Positions 45,636-58,100 of a DNA stretch of 64,000 nucleotides are shown here, in pieces (within the stretch, counting starts at the first letter, position 1; each line of letters starts with the position of its first letter). The notes below the pieces were generated by a model. That model was not told the DNA's origin, did not search any database, and worked only from the letters and a program-made list of their open reading frames with translations. Both the position numbers and the translations under genes were made by a program. Where the stretch lies: contig JASAND010008472.1 of assembly GCA_030248195.1 (NCBI GenBank), positions 1 to 64,000 of the forward strand. The letters run 5' to 3'. The DNA is from Trissonchulus latispiculum (Eukaryota > Nematoda > Enoplea > Enoplida > Ironidae).

Positions 45636-46055
45636 ATCGGCCCTCTGGTGGTACCCATATATAGTAAATCGGGAGGGGGGTCGCTGAAAACTATGAGCAT
45701 ACTGCCGAAGTAGCTGGATGTGACCATTTTGGCACTCGGCCAACTTAGTCTCTGTGCCAAGGACACAAAGTCGGACTTTCGCTATTTTGGCACTTCGGTT
45801 GAAATAAACTTTTTTCACAGGCTAGCAGCTAGCTCGGTTTGGTTAATTTTATTTGAATATTTCAAACTATGCGCATTTTTTCACCTGTTTTGGCAAAAAG
45901 TCCCACCTTCACTAGAATGGCTTAAAAGCCACTAAAAATAGCGTTGTCAGCTCTCTGGTGGTACCCATGTATATATATACAGAAAATCAGGATCGCTGAA
46001 AACGATGAGCATAGTGCCGAAGTCGTGACCCATTTTGGCACTCGGCCAACTCTCA
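45636..46055. repeat. Two direct copies of a 100-bp segment
   Basis: CTCTGGTGGTACCCAT…GATCGCTGAAAAC-type sequence through CATTTTGGCACTCGGCCAAC occurs at about 45649-45747 and 45955-46050. The spacer carries no recognisable gene. Confidence 0.75.
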
Positions 46056-46139
46056 TGAGGCCCCCATAAATGTTTGTCTAAAAATACGTAGGTCAATCTG
46101 TAGCGCTTCTACGACGGGCTGGCGGAACAAGAAGGTGCC

Positions 46140-46355
46140 CACACGTGACGTGTCAGGCACCATGTAGCCTCGAAACTAAGACCTAGGAGAGAGAGAGAGG
46201 GGTGAGGAAAGTTCAACTTTTCTCTCCTGATGGAATGAAAAGTATTGGCCCTGCCGGGAATCGCATACTTTCCGCTTCAGGCACGCTAACCACTATACCA
46301 TCTGGCTATCAGCTACACTCACTCTTATATAAGGCTTATCAGTCTTTTAAATGTC
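46140..46355 (-). repeat. tRNA-derived SINE, copy 2
   Basis: Minus-strand A box TGGTATAGTGGTTAGCG (46284-46300) and B box ATGCGATTCCCGGC (46253-46266). The body matches copy 1 (ACCTAGG, GTGTCAGGCACC). The Pol III promoter boxes look intact. Confidence 0.7.
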
Positions 46356-46435
46356 TGCTTGCGCGAGACATTCTGAGCCCCAAGGGGGTCCGTGCTCTCC
46401 CCGACGCACGTTCAGCAAACCCCTTCACATGATCC

Positions 46436-46615
46436 AGCCAACAGAAACTAGTCTGGGGAGAAAAGGGTCAGCTTTTCACTGAAGACAGAAAGCAAAGAAC
46501 TGGCCCGGCCAGGGAACGAACTACGACCCACGACCCGACATCAATGCAGTTAGACGTCATCGAGCCATCAGCTGAACTCCCATGTCAGGCTTATCAATCA
46601 TTCCTATGTTTACCT
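46436..46615 (-). repeat. tRNA-derived SINE, copy 3 (decayed)
   Basis: B-box-like CGTAGTTCGTTCCCTGG on the minus strand (46509-46525) and the shared head GGGAGTTCAGCTGATGGC. The A box is degraded. Confidence 0.6.
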
Positions 46616-47219
46616 CCCGTGTATTTCTAAGCAATCTGCAGCAGTATTAATATATACTTTAAGTTTTCCAAGGGGAGATGAATAGGAACCTAAATATGCC
46701 TGTCAAAAATTTTCCTAAGTTGTATATGTATAGTAGTTTTCAGGGTCACAGAACACAAATATGAAAACCATATTTCGATTCAGCTTATCGTTTGGTCAGT
46801 ATAAGCGGAAGCTGTAAGCTTAACATTTAAGCTTGTTTCTTGCTCACGAAGGTCCGGATCGGAAAACAAGTTTCATATTTGTGTTCAGTGATCCGGTAAA
46901 CGCCAATTCACTCATATAAAACATGGGACTAAGGCGCTGCGCGGACTTTAGAGACATCTTAGAGCACTGTAAAATGTAAACATTCAACGAAACTATACAA
47001 ATTTGGTATAGGTAAATATATCGTTGGAATCTACACGACGAGTTGTACAAGACGCAAAGTTTTGGCCAAACTTTTCAACTTCGAAAAATTTCGCAGTTTA
47101 GTTTTTCCGTTTTCGGCGTCAAATTCTACTAATTTCAGTTTCAGTTTTCGATACTAGCACACTACTTCTAGTGATCCCTCCCCGGAACAAGGTAAAAATG
47201 AAGTTTATGGTAAACGAAA

Positions 47220-47900
47220 AGCTACTATCTTAGGGAAAGGAACATGCGCTTTGGAGAGGGCCTGGAAGCAGAGCAGCTGCTCAGCTCCTTACCCAGAATC
47301 CTATGTTTTTCCTGATTTCCGGGAAGAAACCGGATCAATCCAACTGGTGGGGACACCTCAGTTACCCAAGCATACCATTGTTCGCATGTTTGGAACTGGA
47401 AAGGCTAATCACCAATGTCTCTCGAACAGCTGCCAGACTGGAGTTTGCAGAATGATGGACTGAGGTGACTTTACATACTGGGGCGGGGGCTTGGAACCAC
47501 CTCCGTGGGAAATCCGATGGACATGGACCCCATCAAATGGAGATCCCCACAGGTGCCCCCTGGCATCCGTCTGGTCAACGGCGCAAATGGGTTCCAAACT
47601 CCCGAGAACACGACTGTGTTGGGTTAACACTGAAGCATCTGGAGTCCTCAAATTATGCTACCGACCGGTTGGGACCAATCCCCCACATCACTTCCATCCC
47701 GAATTCTCCGATGTGTGGACCTGACTATGCCAAGACGTGAGCTGGGCCAGTAGATGCCAAAGTGCCCTCTTGTAGCTTTTCTAAGCTGATGGAGCCAACA
47801 ACAACTTTATACACTGTTAGACAACCTCACCCTAGATATGTTCCTGTTTCAACGTATTCAATAATGTTTGCCCCAGCCATGTCATGCTGCTGAAATATAT
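47220..47900 (+). pseudogene. Unidentified decayed coding-like region
   Basis: This stretch is less AT-rich than its surroundings. Segments with protein-like composition follow each other in different frames: 47251-47460 (frame with YPESYVFPDFREETGS), about 47513-47620 (PPGIRLVNGANGFQTPENTT), 47600-47740 and, after a TGA, 47741-47892 (AGPVDAKVPSCSF…). At least two frame changes and one stop would have to be bridged. I do not recognise a family. It could be a pseudogene or part of a mobile element. Confidence 0.35.
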
Positions 47901-48354
47901 ACCCCCATAGCAAACTTTCTATACAAACTTCCCGTCTGGTTACTTTCAAATGTAGCAGATTTTTACTGCGAAGACAATAATATGCTATACGATAACATGG
48001 CAAATATTCTAATTATCACTACTAATTAGCAATTAAAATTGACAGAAATTTCTAAAATCTTAACCAAAACACTGCATTTTGCATGATGGAACAACTTCAG
48101 TGATGTAAACCTTACACCAAATGCATGCAACAGTTCTTAAAGGAAAATGGACGCAACAATTTTGCTGCAGCTCAACCAATGAGCACAGCTGAATTCGTCT
48201 CACCAACAGCTTTCGAATAATGTTCAACACGATGCGTTCTTCTTAATATTGGCGAATCTAATATATTAATTAGCATAATTACCATGTTATCGCATATATA
48301 AATACCACAGCCAACAATTTCTTCTTATACCATCAGTTTGATGGTACAGTTAAA

Positions 48355-48616
48355 TTCGTTTCATTAAAAACCGGCTTAAACGGCTTAACTTAAACGACTT
48401 AACTTAAACTTCTTAAAAATTCGTTTCATAAATAAATGACTTAAACTACTTAAACTACTTACATTAAGTCGTTTAAGTTAAGTCGTTTAAGCCGCTAAGC
48501 CGTTTAAGTAGTTGAAGTAGTTTAAGCCATTTATTTATGAAACTAATTTTTTAAGAAGTTTAAGTAGTTTAAGTTAAGTCGTTTAAGTTAAGTAGTTTAA
48601 GTTTTTTGTGAAACGA
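48355..48616. mobile_element. Foldback element made of TTAAACGACTTAA-type units
   Basis: The left arm has TTCGTTTCAT…CTTAAACGACTTAACTTAAA and the right arm its complement, ending GTGAAACGACC. Nearly the whole 260 bp is short self-complementary AAGTCGTTTAAG/TTAAACTAC words. It adjoins the 48621 element. Confidence 0.7.
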
Positions 48617-48620
48617 CCCT

Positions 48621-48938
48621 ATGCCAGTAGGCAAGCTCTCCGTTATCAGAGAAAAACTATGCTCTGTTCGCTGACTCCCCGCAGATTGCACTCTAGTAGT
48701 CCCCCCCGCGCAAATCAGTATCTGGTCGAAACACTTGAACACTTCGGTGCTCAATCTAAAAAACACAAGCAGTGTGCGCGCGAATTTTGTGCCTGCTTCA
48801 AGTGTTAGGGCACAAACATAGCGCGCGAATTTATTTGAAGTGATGGATCTAATTTGCGGGTTAGGGTCAGCCGTTAGCGCGTAGAGCGTAGTTTTTGCTC
48901 TGATAAACATATACAGTTCCAATAGTTCCTAGTGGCAT
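48621..48938. mobile_element. Foldback MITE related to 44888-45303
   Basis: The inverted ends ATGCCAGTAGG and CCTAGTGGCAT enclose arms with TTATCAGAG.AAAAACTA.GCTC and GCGCGCGAATTT words. The right arm (complement GCAAAAACTACGCTC…ACGCGCTAACGG) is clearly the same family as 44888. Confidence 0.65.
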
Positions 48939-48960
48939 ACTTTTAGCATAATTACTCTAG

Positions 48961-50758
48961 CCATACATCAATATAGGGTCGGATGTGTGTAGTGATGTTT
49001 ACGCTGGCCTGTTTAGTTTCAGTTTCAGTTTCAGTTTCAGCTCCACTTTCAGACAGGTTTCAGTTTCAGTTTCAGCTCAAAATTTGTTCTAGTTTCAGTT
49101 TCAGTTTCAGTTTCAGTTTCAGCTCGTAGTTTAGCTTAGTTTCAGTTTCAGTTTCAGCTCCAAATTTGTTATAGTTTCAGTTTCAGTTTCAGTTTCAACT
49201 CCAAATTTTTCAGTTTCAGTTTCAATTTCAGCTCTGACTAAAATGAGTTTCAGCTTTAGTTTCAGTTTCAGCTTTAAGTGTTTTTATAGTTTCCAGTTTC
49301 AGCTCCAAGTCTTTTATAGTTTTCAGTTTCAGCTCTGACTAAAATGAGTTTCAGCTTTTGTTATCCTCTATGTTATCCTTATGTTATGGTAATCAAATTA
49401 ATTAACTGCTATTTAGTTTTCGTTCCTAATCCTAAACTTTCACATAATCTCTTTAGACATTTTCGTTTGTGGCAGACAGGGCACTGCGAATTTTTGGTGT
49501 CTGGGTGATTCTTTCCATAGATAACATCAAATCAAGAACATGAAGCACAATATATATAATACTGATACTGAAAACCATTTAATCTTTCCCATTGGACACT
49601 TTTATAACTGCGGTTATCTACACTAGAAAATTATATTGCAACAAATTAAAAGGGAAGAATTAACTGCAATTTAATTAACCTTAAATTTGGGGATCTTTTT
49701 AGTTGTTGCTGCTGGGCTCCTTGTCCTTATGTAATGATTTTATAAAAATGTTATTACGTTGGGCAAATCTTAAAATGATTATTTAATAATCTGAAAAAAG
49801 AAAATTAGTTGGAAACAGATCAAATAAACATTGCCTAACAGTAGATAGTATTATAGTAGATAGCTCGGTTCTGCAAAACACTAGTCAAACGTTTATATTT
49901 ATACATAAAGCTGGAATTTTACATGCTGGGAACAGGACCCACTTTTTGAAACACTCGTCCATGATAAGCATGTATACGCAAGAGCTGAAACCTATTTCAG
50001 CTTCAGTGAGAGCTGAAACTAGTTTCAGCTTCAGCGATAGCTGAAAATAGTTTCAGCTTCAGCGAGAGCTGAAACTTAGTTTCAGTCTTAGTGTGGAGCT
50101 GAAACTGTTTCAGTTTCAGTTTCAGCTCCTAAACTGTTCTAGTTTCAGTTTCAGTTTCAGCTCAAAATTTATTTTAATTTCAGTTTCAGTTTCAGTTTCA
50201 GTTTCAGCTCTCACTTCGACTAAGTTTCAGTTTCAGTTTCAGCTCCAAATCTGTTATAGTTTCAGTTTCAGTTTCAGTTTCAGCAACTGAAACTGAAACA
50301 TGTACAAGCTGAAACTAGGTTTCAGTTTCAGTTTCAGCTGCTGAAACAACACTACCAAGCCCCCCCCCCAACCCGGACAAGGTATAAGCCCTAGTTCCAT
50401 CGGGGACAAGGGATAACGAAAAAAATGGCCAAGGGATAGGCAAAAATAGCCGGAAAAAATTAGTTTTTACACTAAAATTTCAAAAACTTTCCTGCTTCGC
50501 CGGATTGTTTTAGCAAAAATGTTCAATTTTTAAGGAAAATCGGGCAAAATTTTGAATTTTTTTCAAAAAATCGAAGATTTCTTGCAAATTTTGATAAAAA
50601 ACTGCAAATTTTAATAAAATTAGCGTTAATTTTTCGAAAAATTTACAAATTTATTCCTGAGGTGCAAGCCCCCCCTGAAAATTTTTGTTCAAGGTACAAG
50701 CCCCCTCACTTTTCTGGGGACAAGCCCCCCCCCCAGGACCCGACCCTATGTTAATGTG
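48961..50758. mobile_element. Second copy of the GGGTCGG MITE, interrupted by a (TTTCAG)n element
   Basis: The left end CATACATCAATATAGGGTCGG (48961) and right end CCCGACCCTATGTTAATGTG (to 50758) match the ends of the 19871 element. The 50355-50758 part is colinear with 19900-20282 (CCCGGACAAGG, GGGGACAAGG, TGCAAATTTTGATAAAAAA). The left part is reduced to about 28 bases before the nested element. No outer duplication found. Confidence 0.7.
48989..50354. mobile_element. (TTTCAG)n element with hAT-like ends
   Basis: Ends TAGTGATGTTTACGC and GCTGAAACAACACTA start YARNG-fashion on both sides. TTTCAG hexamers fill 49013-49365 and 50098-50345, with AGCTGAAACTAGTTTCAGCT inverted units at 49985-50095. 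The AT-rich interior (49366-49985) has no gene. The 8 flanking bases do not match, so the hAT assignment is weaker than for the other four. Confidence 0.6.
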
Positions 50759-50759
50759 T

Positions 50760-51762
50760 GATCAGAACGTACAATATTGAAATAATGAGCATAAAAAAAA
50801 TTAAATTTCGGAGTATTTTAGAAGAAATTCAGTCTGTTAACTTTTATGCATTAAAGTATTGAAACTGAGAAAAATTTATTTCAGAAAAGAGTTGCACTAG
50901 AAAGTCAAGTTCTTTAGTTTGGTTGGAGTTTAAATTTGAACAAAGCGTAAAATTCTACATTTGGTATTTTTAAGGCTGATCGATATTGAGCAAAGAAATA
51001 ATCGAGACCGAGCCAGCGCCCGACAGACGGAGGATTTTAGAGAATTCGACCTGGAAATCTATCATTCGCTGAGAGCGGTTAATTATTAATTAATTGTTTA
51101 TTAATTAATTTAAATTATGAATTTTAATGACAAGTCGTTTTAATTGAAAATCTCCTAATCTTCATTTTACAATGTTGGCAAATATTAAATATCAAACATA
51201 AACAATAGATAATAACGATGTAGCAGTGCGAATTGTTCAATTTGTGTTCCATCCAGGCTCTTAATTTCTTTATGCCAGAAAATTAGGAATGAGTGGGAAT
51301 CACAATAACACATATCCTAAATAAGTTTTGGACACTCTTCAAGATGGAGACTATTAAAATCTTATATAGTTAATACAGACAGTTCATGTTAGAAAGGTGA
51401 CTAACGGTAGCAGCGTTGCCTAAGACAACTATTTGCTTCTGCTTGGAGGAGACCAAACGAAACCAATCCGCCTTTGTTTTAGATTCAGCATTTTCTGCAC
51501 GACGTCGCCAACCAGCGAAGCGATATTGCCAAAGTCTTGAATCTTGGAACAAGCTATGAGAAGCGGCCAATGTTCGCCATCAAGGTGATTAGGCTTTCCC
51601 CAGGACACGAAATCTTCTTCAAAATATTTTTCGATAAATATTGAGATTAGTCGAAATTCAAAACCTTGTGATCAGTTTGTGCTCCAGCATTCAAACTGCT
51701 AACCTGTCGAACTTGTTTTGCTGTTGTTTTTCCATTTTAACACTTTCTTGCGAAATCTTTTG
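50760..51762. other. Intergenic, nothing recognised
   Basis: AT-rich, with a TTAATTAATTAAT-like patch at 51080. The missing 5' exons of the carboxypeptidase could lie here or further left, but none could be identified. Confidence 0.4.
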
Positions 51763-52040
51763 TGAAAGGTTAAAATCAGGATTGAAAGATATGAAGAAAG
51801 TGTCCCGAGCGGGGATCGAACCGCCAAGCTTCGGTTTAAACACTTTGCATGCCCATAGCCCATATATTGGCCATGGGCTCCCTGTTGCTGGACGCCCATG
51901 GCCCACAAAGGGCCATCGCTCCTATGTTAAAACATGGCTTCTGAAATGGCGTCCTGTTTAATCACTATGAACGTTTAGGGGGCGTCCTTATGTGCGCATC
52001 GGACTTTGAGACTAGTTTATTACGCTGATTTCAACCTTTC
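51763..52040 (-). repeat. tRNA-containing repeat with inverted ends, copy 1
   Basis: GAAAGGTTAAAATCAG at the left and CTGATTTCAACCTTTC at the right are inverted. Between them the minus strand carries a B box GGCGGTTCGATCCCCGC (about 51816-51832). A palindromic GGCCCATGGGC-type insert sits at 51849-51910. It ends 90 bases before the first visible carboxypeptidase exon. Confidence 0.6.
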
Positions 52041-52130
52041 AAATTTGCTGATATTTTAACACTTCTCAACAGAGAAGACTTTTATATATTTATTCATATT
52101 TATACTTATGAATTCATATTTAATCTATAG

Positions 52131-55100
52131 CTTGGGAAACCGAAACCTCATCCTAAGCGGGCCATCTGGATTGATGCTGGCGTTCATGCCAGAGAGTGGA
52201 TCGCCCCTGCCACCGCTGTCTACATGATACATACTGTAAGATTTCCGTTTATTGCAGGTTGTTCCTGTTGAGTTAATGTTGAGTGTTTGGCAACCAATAC
52301 GATGAGTTGGGCTAAGAGCCTGCTCACACAGAGTCCTCCACTAAAACTGGAGCTTACTTGAGGATCGAGAGGATGGCAAACCTCTAGGCATGGCAGGAAA
52401 GACATTTGGGAGGTGTGAACCAGCGATGGAACCGGCCAACCGGGTCACCGGGTCAGTTCGGGTCACTTTTTGGACCTGGTCACTGCGTCACCGGGTCAAG
52501 AGCTTCCACCCGGTCTTGACCCGGTTTTCTGAATTTACCGCAAATTTTAGAAATTTTTGGCTTACCAAACTAAAATTTTAGGTTAAATTTTTGTTCGATG
52601 TGCACATTAATTTGCTTTCTTCTACATTTTAGTCTTGAGCACTTTCACAGCTTGAGGTTATTTGAATCTGTCAGTCTCTGTGAAATTATTGTTTAGCTTT
52701 TTAGTTTTAGCTTTATAAGTTCCATGATTATTGCATAACTCTATTTAGTACAATATGGTTTGCAGTTTATTTTCGCAATCAAGGTAAACGTTGAAGGTCA
52801 TGGACGCCAAAAATTTAGCGTTCTTAGGAAAAATAGAAATTTTTTGCAACTTTTCGAATTTTCTGGAAAACCGGGTCACCGGATCACCGGGTCACCGGGT
52901 CAGGGCTCAACCGGATCACCGGGTCACCAGTCAAGCCTAAGTGACCCGGTTCCATCACTGGTGTGAACAGGATTTTGTCGGCTTTTTGCCAAAAAAACAA
53001 GAAAACCCTGGCGGAGGGAGAGAGCTACCTCTCTTGTGAAAGGTTGAAATCAGGACTGAAAGATGTGAAGAAAAGCGTCCAGGGCGGGGATTGAACCACC
53101 GAAATTTGAATTAACACTAGAACGCTCTACCGCTTGCTCCATTCTCCCAGACAGGGAGACTAGATTATTACACTGATTTCAACCTTTCTAGGTTGCTGAT
53201 ATGTAACCCTCTAGTGGGGGAGAGCTCCAGATGTGGGGGATGATAAAAGCCCCCAAACCCCCGCCAAGCACATGTATGTTATCCTATTATACTCTATGCG
53301 TTCACCCAAGAGCGCCAGAAAGTAAATCTTGTCATGCCCGCAGTCCTAGCATCATTGACAGTTCGCCACAACGAGTTTGCCGCAATAACCACTAAGTATT
53401 ATGACGTGATCGTCTGTTCACAGCTAAGGTGGTCAAGTCTTGACACGCTCTTTCGGAAGGTCCATTCTCACTAAGTACTTTGGGGTAATATAAAGCACAC
53501 ATACGAAATTACAACAACTAACTTAGATTTTGTTCTAGTGCATATTTTGCTATCTAAAAGACTTACGGCTTCACTGAAATATCTGATTTTGCATTATCCA
53601 GCCAGTCTAATACAATGTTAACAGTAGAATTTAGAAAGGTTGTCACTTTCGCGTGGGCAGGAAAAATCTTCCGACAAATTTAAGTAATCTTGACATATTA
53701 TACATCGAGTTAATGCAGAACTAGTAAACTGTGTTACTGAGGAATCCGAATTTTGATTTACACCTTTAAAAATTCTTAATTAATTTTTGAAGATTTAAAA
53801 TTTAACTTGGTATCAAATTTTAAATCTTTACAAACTTATTAAAAAATTTTAAAAACCTAAATTAAAATTCTAATTCCACAGACATAAAGATTATTATTTC
53901 GGCATTAGTTTGCTACTTAATATTATGTCCAAATTAATTCAAGTTTAAGTCGGGAGTATTTTCGGCACACGCGAAAAATAGCAACAATTCTAATTTCCTA
54001 TGTTAACACATGAAATCTCAACTTTAAGGTAAACTTATTCAACGTTTGTAAGACCTGTTACTAAAATATGTATATGCGTGCAAACATTGTTGCTGGATTT
54101 CTGCACAGCTTCTAATTTTGAAGAAAAATGATCGAAAGGAACAGTGAATGCAAGCGTTATAACAACAATTAATACGAACTTTTGTAAATTTTCACTTTTT
54201 CACTTAAGCCAGACCAGAGATCAGACCTCACACTACAATGAATGATGAAAGTTATACCGCCGTTTTTCAAAATGTACAGAATTCCCTATTTGGTCTTCGA
54301 AGGGATCTAACTCCTGGAATTAAGATTAGGCTTAAAAAACTCAATGAACACAATTTTTTGCTCCGGTTTAACAACTCCTTTGGCCTATTCTCTCCGCCAA
54401 CCCAGTTAAGAGTAACCGTGGAAAAGCTCAATCTAAACGGAACAGTCGATAGAGTATTAATTGAAAACCGTCAAGTTTCTGTTCCGGGAGAATTCCAACT
54501 GAATGTTTGGCAGTCTTTTCGGTTTCGGGTCGGTGGTTCCTCTGCAAATCCGAATTTTGGGTTACGAATAACGGCAAAGAAGATACCTGGAAACGACCAA
54601 CCTTAATCGAGCAGTAGCTTCAGCTTTCAGCATTCGCCTTTACGGGAAAATAGGCCTAAGATAAATTCTGGTTGGAATCCTGAGATTGACTCAAAGCTGA
54701 GCGTCGAAGATGCCAGATCGGACGAACTTTACACTGAGCTTTGGTCTGGCCTAGAAAATCCAGAAAACCCGTTCAGCGATATCCAGATCAAAGGCGCCGA
54801 CGACGTGATCCTGTACGCACATCGATTCCCTCTAATCAAAAGTCCGGTTCTGCGGAAAAATTTGGAATCGGACTTTCTGGAAAAGTCCACCGGAATTCTG
54901 CGTTTGCCAGATTTTCCGAGCGCAACAATCAAGATTTTCCTGAAATACCTCTACTATGGCAACGTCGACATCGTTCTGGAGGACGACGAAGTGTCGGATT
55001 GGAAAGATTTGGCGAAGATGGCCCATCGGTACGATCTGCCGGCACTGCTCGAAGCGACTGAGATGCGAATGACGGAGAATCTCAACCAGGAAAACATGGG

Positions 55101-58100
55101 GGCCTATCTACTGTTGGCTCACCTTCTAGACATGGAAAAGCTGAAGTCAAAATGTATGAATATGATTGTTGACAACTTGGATAGTCTGGAAAAATTACCA
55201 GAATTTGGTGAAATTCAGGCAGAACCCGAACTGTTTATGGCGATCCTGCGCCAAATGAAAAGTTCAAGCTCGAAGACCGTCACTCCTTCAATCTTTCAAT
55301 TCAAGCCCAGTGCATCACAAGGAATTTCTTCGTCAGTTAAACAGGAGCCGGCGAGGTTATTTCAGCCACAGATCAGTTCAAATCGGCCCCCTCCAGTTCA
55401 GGCTCGACCTTTTCAAATTCGGGCACCAATTTAGAATCCGACTCCGAATCAGAGAAGTCAAGCCCGCACAGCATGTCCTCGCTGTCGGACAATTTGTTGC
55501 TGCTGGTTCAGAAAATAGTATTAAGGTTCGGATCTAAAAAACGTGCTTTGTGATTAGTTTGCGACTTGTGTAGTGGTCAATAAAACCATCATATATTGTC
55601 AATTAAATTCGGGGAGGGGTGGGGCAATGGATGGATTGGATTAAAGAATTTTGTAACAAAGTGAGATTTCCTGAGGGTCAGAAGGTAGGTGGGTATAGAA
55701 GATATCTGGGGCCAATTTCATAAAATTCTTGCAACTTGTATTTGCACTTAAGCTTGCACTTGCACTTGAACTGCATGTTCAAGTTCACCGTGTTTCATAA
55801 AACTTTACCTGCTACTTGCGGAAATTAGCTAAGCAAGTTGCAAGATCTGACAATTTGTAAACGCAAGATCAAGTTCGAAATCGTGTTTTGACAATTTTTA
55901 TGAAACGGATTCTGACCGCAAGTATTAGCGGACAACTTGAAAGTTGCGGACTTGCAACTTGCAGTTCAGGTGCAAGTACGCAAGTGCCACTTGAGGGTTT
56001 ATGAAATACTTTACTTGTAACTTGCACTTGCAAGCTGCAACTTGCATACGCAAGATGCAAGTTTCAAGTTTTATGAAACTGGCCCATGGTAACCGGTGGT
56101 GTGATCGATGAATAACATGTGCTAGCCTCCTCTACATGATAAGCATAACTAACCAAGGTCCAGGGTGCCCCAGAAGATGGGCTTAATCTGGGCGTAGGGA
56201 GGCTTTGATCTCATTTAGTGTGATTGCTTCTATTACCAGTAAACAAAGCAGTACTTTCGAAACTTCTTTTCGGGCAATAAAGCTTTTCCACTACTTAGAA
56301 CTATGAATATGACTTTAAAGACAAACAACTTTTCCAGAATTTATGATTTTGCAAAATGCAAAGCACCTTTTGCTGGAAAGGGGAGTTAATTGAGTTTAAC
56401 TTACATAGCTCGATCATACCATTGACGAAAATGTTAACAAGATTGCCCCTAAAAAGGGCATTATTCCGCTGTTCAGCCATAAAAAATATCAAATCAAAAA
56501 TTTCCGATTTCAGATTTTTTATATGATATCCATAATCGTCACTTCTTTTCAAGTTTGTTTGAATGGTACATTCCGCAGCACGTATAAGTCTTTCGACTTT
56601 GAACTTTGGGCAAATTATATAGGTTAATGTGCAAAATACTCAATTCTTCAATGATGGACCTTGTTGATAAGACAGGCAAAACCTTCTTTATAAAAAGCCA
56701 ACTGGGAATTTAACTCAGATTATTGCGGTGACAGGCTAAGGTCTTAACCACTTCACGTCTGAACATTTGTATTTCCATTAGTTTTTTCTGAATTATTCAT
56801 ATTGATTCACGAAGAGTGGCTTGTTGCAAATAAATACATGAAGGTTTGAAATCATTTGAGGGCTAAGCGTTTTCCTGAATGTAACCAACCAACCAACCAA
56901 CAGTTGGGCGTCTGCTAATTTAAACTGTAATCTGATGCAATTCAGCATATAATATTGTTTTGATGAATTTCTGTGACCTTCCACTAATCGATAAATGGCT
57001 GCGGACTATTTCAGCTGTAAATAATGATAGAGCGTAATTGTTGAGTTTTAAAATATTTATACTGCAAAATTCAATGAAACTTCAGGAATAGATTCGCATT
57101 CGATTCTTCAGAAAAGTAATAGAACTGCTTTCATTGTTTTCTGTTGACTCTAAAAAATACATATACCAGCCTATGCGTTGAAGCGAGGGGAGGCAGCAGA
57201 GAATTGTAACAGCATACATGCATTACATACGATGAAACCAGGGAATATATTCCGCTCCAGCGGAATAAAAAAGATTGAAAATCATGCTCAAGTTACCAGA
57301 TTTCATCTGTACCCTACTCTCCTCTATGTCTTCTTATAGGCACTAAGTCAGGACATGAAAGAACAAAAAGTGAACAAATCTAATAAATTAACGAAGTATG
57401 CGCTAGTTAATTAATTTATTATTATTTTTAATTAATTGTTAATTAATGGTTAATTTGGGCATGCTTTAGTTAGCTTCCGAAGAATCCGAAGAGATAAGCA
57501 AGCTTTTGGAGGACTTGGATTGGTATATTTATCCGGTTGCAAACCCTGATGGTTATGAATATTCACGAAAAGAAGTAAAATGGCTGAAATGCCAAACTTT
57601 GTTTCTGAGAGCTTAAATTTAGAAAACGAAAGAGTTTTTCATACGAAACAAGATGTGAATACAAATGAGCAGGTATCTTCTTGAAATGCAAAAACCATAC
57701 AGATCTTCTAACATATATTATATTCCTGCAATGTGACTTTATGAGACAAAGTCAAGACCAAACTCTAATACCATTGTTGCTTATTCTCATTGAAATAACT
57801 CAAAGTCACCTATGACCTTACTTATAGGACAGAGTTTGGCGCAAGACCAGATCTGTGAATCAATGTCATTGGTGGACCTGCTGCCAAGGAGCTGACATAA
57901 ACCGCAATTTTGGCTACTTCTGGGGCGGTGAGTCATGAGATACTGAAACCTGACCACTCGTCTTAGATCTGAAAAAAGCTGACTACATTCTTGATTCTTT
58001 CAATTTTTTTGTAATTGAATTAAAAATTAATCATATATATGTCTAAAGGTACACCGAAGAATGAATTCTTACATATTCTTACACACACCCTCAGCTAATT

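Noticed and set aside
50093..50290. ORF of alternating Phe/Gln/Ser (FQFQF, SFSFS)
   Set aside because: Pure translation of the TTTCAG hexamer array.
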